Source: Burkholderia pyrrocinia | Lineage (GTDB): Bacteria > Pseudomonadota > Gammaproteobacteria > Burkholderiales > Burkholderiaceae | Assembly (NCBI RefSeq): GCF_003330765.1 | Contig: NZ_CP024904.1 | Span: 806,001-870,000, forward strand | DNA length: 64,000 bases | Direction of reading: 5' to 3' | Shown: positions 61,395 to 64,000 of the stretch, in pieces | How the letters are laid out: each line of letters begins with the position of its first letter | How positions within the stretch are numbered: the first letter of the stretch is position 1 | Notes under the pieces: generated by a model | Seen by the model: only the letters and a program-made list of their open reading frames with translations | Databases searched by the model: none | What the model was told of the DNA's origin: nothing | Translations under genes and position numbers: made by a program

Positions 61395-62603
61395 ATGTCC
61401 GCAGTCATCGAAACCTACCCAGCCGCGCCGCGTCTTGCGTTCGCGCGCAGCGAATACGCCGCGCGCCTCGCGAAGACGCGCGCGGCGATGCAGCGGGCCG
61501 GCATCGACCTGCTGATCGTCACCGACCCGACGAACATGGGCTGGCTGACCGGCTATGACGGCTGGTCGTTCTACGTGCACCAGTGCGTGCTGCTGCCGAT
61601 GGACGGCGAGCCCGTGTGGTTCGGCCGCGGCCAGGACGCGAACGGCGCGAAGCGCACGGCCTTCATGGCGCACGATAACATCGTCGGTTATCCCGATCAC
61701 TACGTGCAGTCGACGGCGCGCCATCCGATGGACTACCTGTCGACCGAGGTGATCGCGGCGCGCGGCTGGAGCACGCTGCGCATCGGCGTCGAGCTCGACA
61801 ACTACTACTTCAGCGCGGCCGCCTATGCGTCGCTGCAGCAGCACCTGCCGGCCGCGCGCTGGGTCGATGCGACCGCGCTCGTCAACTGGCAGCGCGCGGT
61901 GAAGTCGCCGCGCGAGATCGAGTACATGCGCGTGGCCGCGCGCATCGTCGAGCGGATGCACGCGCACATCGTCGAGACGATCGAGCCGGGCATGAAGAAA
62001 AACGACCTGGTCGCGCAGATCTACGCGACCGGAATCGGAGGCGCGGACGGCTTCGGCGGCGACTATCCGGCGATCGTCCCGCTCTTGCCGACGGGCGCCG
62101 ACGCGGCCGCGCCGCACCTGACCTGGGACGACACGGCGTTCGCGCGCGGCGCCGGCACGTTCTTCGAGATCGCGGGCTGCTACCGCCGCTATCACTGCCC
62201 GCTGTCGCGCACCGTCTATCTCGGCAAGCCGCCCGCGCACTTCATCGAAGCCGAGCGCGCAGTGGTAGAAGGCATCGAGGCCGGGCTCGCCGCCGCGAAG
62301 CCCGGCAACGTGTGCGAGGACATCGCGAACGCGTTCTTCGCGGTCCTGCGCCGTGCGGGCATCGAGAAGGACAGCCGCTGCGGCTACCCGATCGGCGCGA
62401 GCTATCCGCCCGACTGGGGCGAGCGCACGATGAGCCTGCGCCCGGGCGACCGCACGGTGCTCGAACCCGGCATGACGTTCCATTTCATGCCGGGGCTGTG
62501 GCTCGACGACTGGGGGCTGGAGATCACCGAAAGCATCCTGATCACCGACACCGGCGTCGAGACGTTCTGCAACACGCCGCGCAAGCTGTTCGTGAAGGAG
62601 TAG
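61395..62603 (+). CDS. doeA: Ectoine hydrolase DoeA/EutD
   Basis: This 402-residue protein of the M24 creatinase/aminopeptidase P family opens the ectoine ring to N-acetyl-diaminobutyrate. The N-terminal domain shows MQRAGIDLLIVTDPTNMGWL and the catalytic pita-bread domain IEYMRVAARIVERMHAHIVE, then GGADGFGGDYPAIVPLLPTG. Many M24 metal ligands are replaced (FFEIAGCYRRYHCPLSRTVY instead of the classical Asp pair), as expected for creatinase-like hydrolases. The end carries LEPGMTFHFMPGLWL. The ATG at 61395 has a GAGAGGAG site six bases upstream. It lies between eutC and doeB in the ectoine operon. Confidence 0.92.
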   Translation: MSAVIETYPAAPRLAFARSEYAARLAKTRAAMQRAGIDLLIVTDPTNMGWLTGYDGWSFYVHQCVLLPMDGEPVWFGRGQDANGAKRTAFMAHDNIVGYPDHYVQSTARHPMDYLSTEVIAARGWSTLRIGVELDNYYFSAAAYASLQQHLPAARWVDATALVNWQRAVKSPREIEYMRVAARIVERMHAHIVETIEPGMKKNDLVAQIYATGIGGADGFGGDYPAIVPLLPTGADAAAPHLTWDDTAFARGAGTFFEIAGCYRRYHCPLSRTVYLGKPPAHFIEAERAVVEGIEAGLAAAKPGNVCEDIANAFFAVLRRAGIEKDSRCGYPIGASYPPDWGERTMSLRPGDRTVLEPGMTFHFMPGLWLDDWGLEITESILITDTGVETFCNTPRKLFVKE

Positions 62604-62607
62604 GACG

Positions 62608-63633
62608 ATGCGTGTTTCCCCGATCACGCCGACCGTCGATTTCGACGCGGACGGCGAACAGCACGGCTTCCTGAAGCTGCCTTACTCGCGCGATGACTCC
62701 GCGTGGGGCGCGATCATGATTCCGGTGACCGTCGTGAAGCGCGGCGACGGGCCGACGGTGTTGCTGACCGGCGGCAATCACGGTGACGAATACGAAGGGC
62801 CGGTCGCGCTGTCGAAGCTCGCCGGTTCGCTGAAGGCAGCCGACGTGACCGGCCGCGTGATCGTCGTGCCATTCATGAACTACCCGGCATTCCGCGCCGG
62901 GTGCCGCACGTCGCCGATCGACGCGGGCAACCTGAACCGCAGCTTCCCGGGGCGGCCCGACGGCACCGTGACCGAGAAGATCGCCGACTACTTCCAGCGC
63001 CACCTGCTGCCGCTCGCGACGCACGTGCTCGACATCCACGCGGGCGGGCGCACGCTCGACTTCGTGCCGTTCGCGGCGATCCACGTGCTGGAAGACCGCG
63101 ACCAGCAAGCGCGTTGCGAGCGTGCGATGCGCGCGTTCGGCGCACCGTATTCGATGCGCATGCTGGAACTCGACAGCGTCGGGCTCTACGACAGCGCGGC
63201 CGAGGAAGCCGGCAAGGTGTTCGTGTCGACCGAGCTGGGCGGCGGCGGCACGTCGACGGCGGCGAGCGTCGCGATCGCCGAGCGCGGCGTGCGCGGCTTT
63301 CTCGCGCATGCCGGCGTGCTCGCGCCGCGCGGCAACGATCGCGGCGGCGCGCGCACGACGACGCTGCTCGACATGCCGGACGGCTCGTGCTTCACGACCA
63401 GCGAGCATCGCGGGCTGCTCGAGATGTGCGGCGATCTCGGCAGCGAGGTCGAGGCCGGAGACGTGCTCGCGCGCGTGCACGACATCGACCGTACGGGCGT
63501 CGCGCCGGTCGAGTACGTCGCGCGGCGGCGCGGGCTGCTCGCCGCGCGGCACTTTCCGGGCATCGTGCAGGCCGGCGACACGATCGCGGTGGTCGCCGAC
63601 ATCGTCGAACGCCATATCCCGGTGGCCGCATAG
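62608..63633 (+). CDS. doeB: N-acetyl-diaminobutyrate deacetylase DoeB/EutE
   Basis: This 341-residue zinc enzyme of the succinylglutamate desuccinylase/aspartoacylase (M14-like) family removes the acetyl group from N-alpha-acetyl-diaminobutyrate made by DoeA. Zinc ligands are visible in LTGGNHGDEYEG near residue 53 and LDIHAGGRTLDF near residue 143; the catalytic Glu lies in FVSTELGGGGTS near residue 207. The NPAFRAGCRT-like turn reads NYPAFRAGCRTSPIDAGNLN. A lipoyl-like C-terminal beta region ends it. It starts four bases after doeA and precedes the AsnC-type regulator by one base, which completes the operon order known from other ectoine degraders. Confidence 0.93.
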   Translation: MRVSPITPTVDFDADGEQHGFLKLPYSRDDSAWGAIMIPVTVVKRGDGPTVLLTGGNHGDEYEGPVALSKLAGSLKAADVTGRVIVVPFMNYPAFRAGCRTSPIDAGNLNRSFPGRPDGTVTEKIADYFQRHLLPLATHVLDIHAGGRTLDFVPFAAIHVLEDRDQQARCERAMRAFGAPYSMRMLELDSVGLYDSAAEEAGKVFVSTELGGGGTSTAASVAIAERGVRGFLAHAGVLAPRGNDRGGARTTTLLDMPDGSCFTTSEHRGLLEMCGDLGSEVEAGDVLARVHDIDRTGVAPVEYVARRRGLLAARHFPGIVQAGDTIAVVADIVERHIPVAA

Positions 63634-63634
63634 G

Positions 63635-64000
63635 GTGACGCATAAGGTGATCAAGCTCGACCGATACGACCTCGCGATCCTGCGCATCCTCGAGCGCGAC
63701 GGGCGCATCACGAAGTCGAAGCTGGCCGAGGCCGTGAACCTGTCGATCTCGCCGGCCTGGGAGCGCGTGCGCAAGCTCGAGGAAAGCGGCGTGATCCGCG
63801 GCTATCGCGCGGACGTCGACTGGATCGGCGCGTGCTCCGGCAGCCGCATCGTCGTCGAGGTGACGCTGTCGCGGCACACCGCGCCCGACATGCGGCGCTT
63901 CGAGGATCGCGTGGGCGCGGCGCCCGAAGTCGCGCAGTGCTACGCGACGGGCGGCGGCGTCGACTACGTGCTGCAGGTGGTCGCGCGCGACATCGACCAC
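63635..64000 (+). CDS. Lrp/AsnC regulator of ectoine catabolism (DoeX-like), truncated by window end
   Basis: The first 122 codons of a Lrp/AsnC-type regulator are visible before the window ends. The helix-turn-helix is clear: LDRYDLAILRILERDGRITK, then SKLAEAVNLSISPAWERVRK and LEESGVIRGYRADVD. The beginning of the RAM effector-binding domain follows (IVVEVTLSRHTAPDMRRFED and CYATGGGVDYVLQVVARD). DoeX-type regulators sit at the end of ectoine operons and sense breakdown products. The start is a GTG at 63635, one base after the doeB stop; a GTG at 63647 would be an alternative. The rest lies beyond 64000. Confidence 0.88.
   Translation, partial: MTHKVIKLDRYDLAILRILERDGRITKSKLAEAVNLSISPAWERVRKLEESGVIRGYRADVDWIGACSGSRIVVEVTLSRHTAPDMRRFEDRVGAAPEVAQCYATGGGVDYVLQVVARDIDH

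Overview
The window has the composition of a Burkholderia-type betaproteobacterium: high GC, strong third-position G/C bias, Burkholderia-style porins, DUF4148 proteins and many LysR regulators. At its centre is a complete replicon core: a Rep_3-type initiator gene (37100-38416), a parAB operon (38511-40230), an iteron-rich lower-GC origin (about 35925-36948) and a cluster of five TTGTCACGTGACAA palindromes (40326-41985) that look like parS centromere sites. No rRNA or tRNA gene was found. Together this points to the origin of a secondary replicon, most likely the third chromosome/megaplasmid (pC3) of a Burkholderia cepacia complex strain. From memory, the palindrome is the chromosome-3 class of B. 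cenocepacia parS. The species and replicon assignment is inference.

Left arm (1-34514). A leftward block encodes an SbcCD-like pair (Mre11-type phosphoesterase and a 1156-residue SMC-like ATPase), followed by a MESH1-like HD hydrolase and a DUF429 protein. Then come a CbrC protein, a lipoprotein, a glycine/alanine-rich exported protein, gamma-glutamyltransferase, a degenerate tyrosine recombinase, a Xre/RES toxin-antitoxin pair, a porin and a carboxylesterase/LysR divergon. Next are a catalase gene lacking its N-terminal third beside an HD hydrolase and a GlxA-like AraC regulator, a dienelactone hydrolase, and a LysR-controlled MFS/porin/M20-amidohydrolase cluster resembling p-aminobenzoyl-glutamate use. 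The arm ends with a solo sulfonate-type binding protein, two more LysR regulators and a second-copy-type adenylosuccinate synthetase.

Origin and centromere (34515-42036). The origin carries about fifteen forward iterons of the form GGTANCNNTTTATGGG. Eight of them form four pairs with exactly 26 bp start-to-start spacing. A few inverted copies lie to the left, and one excellent isolated copy lies about 12.4 kb to the right at 49346. The parS cluster is interrupted by a 347-bp MITE-like element with perfect 33-bp terminal inverted repeats that include CTAG ends. A weaker parS-like site sits far away at 14449.

Right arm (42037-64000). This begins with an AraC regulator broken by two frameshifts. 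It is followed by an MBL-fold hydrolase/TetR divergon, a flavodoxin-like protein, a DUF2889 protein, a ProQ/FinO RNA chaperone and a DMT transporter with a long histidine-rich tail. Further on are a VOC protein, a NifQ-like protein next to a two-domain molbindin (no other nif genes visible), and a MarR-controlled AaeAB-type aromatic-acid efflux operon with its own outer-membrane factor. The window ends in an ectoine/hydroxyectoine catabolic operon (enuR, eutB, eutC, doeA/eutD, doeB/eutE and a truncated asnC/doeX), whose last gene runs off the end. No ectoine uptake system is visible inside the window.

Most genes look like accessory metabolism, transport and regulation, as expected for a secondary Burkholderia replicon. 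There are several scars of gene decay: catalase, two AraC genes, a permease fragment and a recombinase without catalytic residues.
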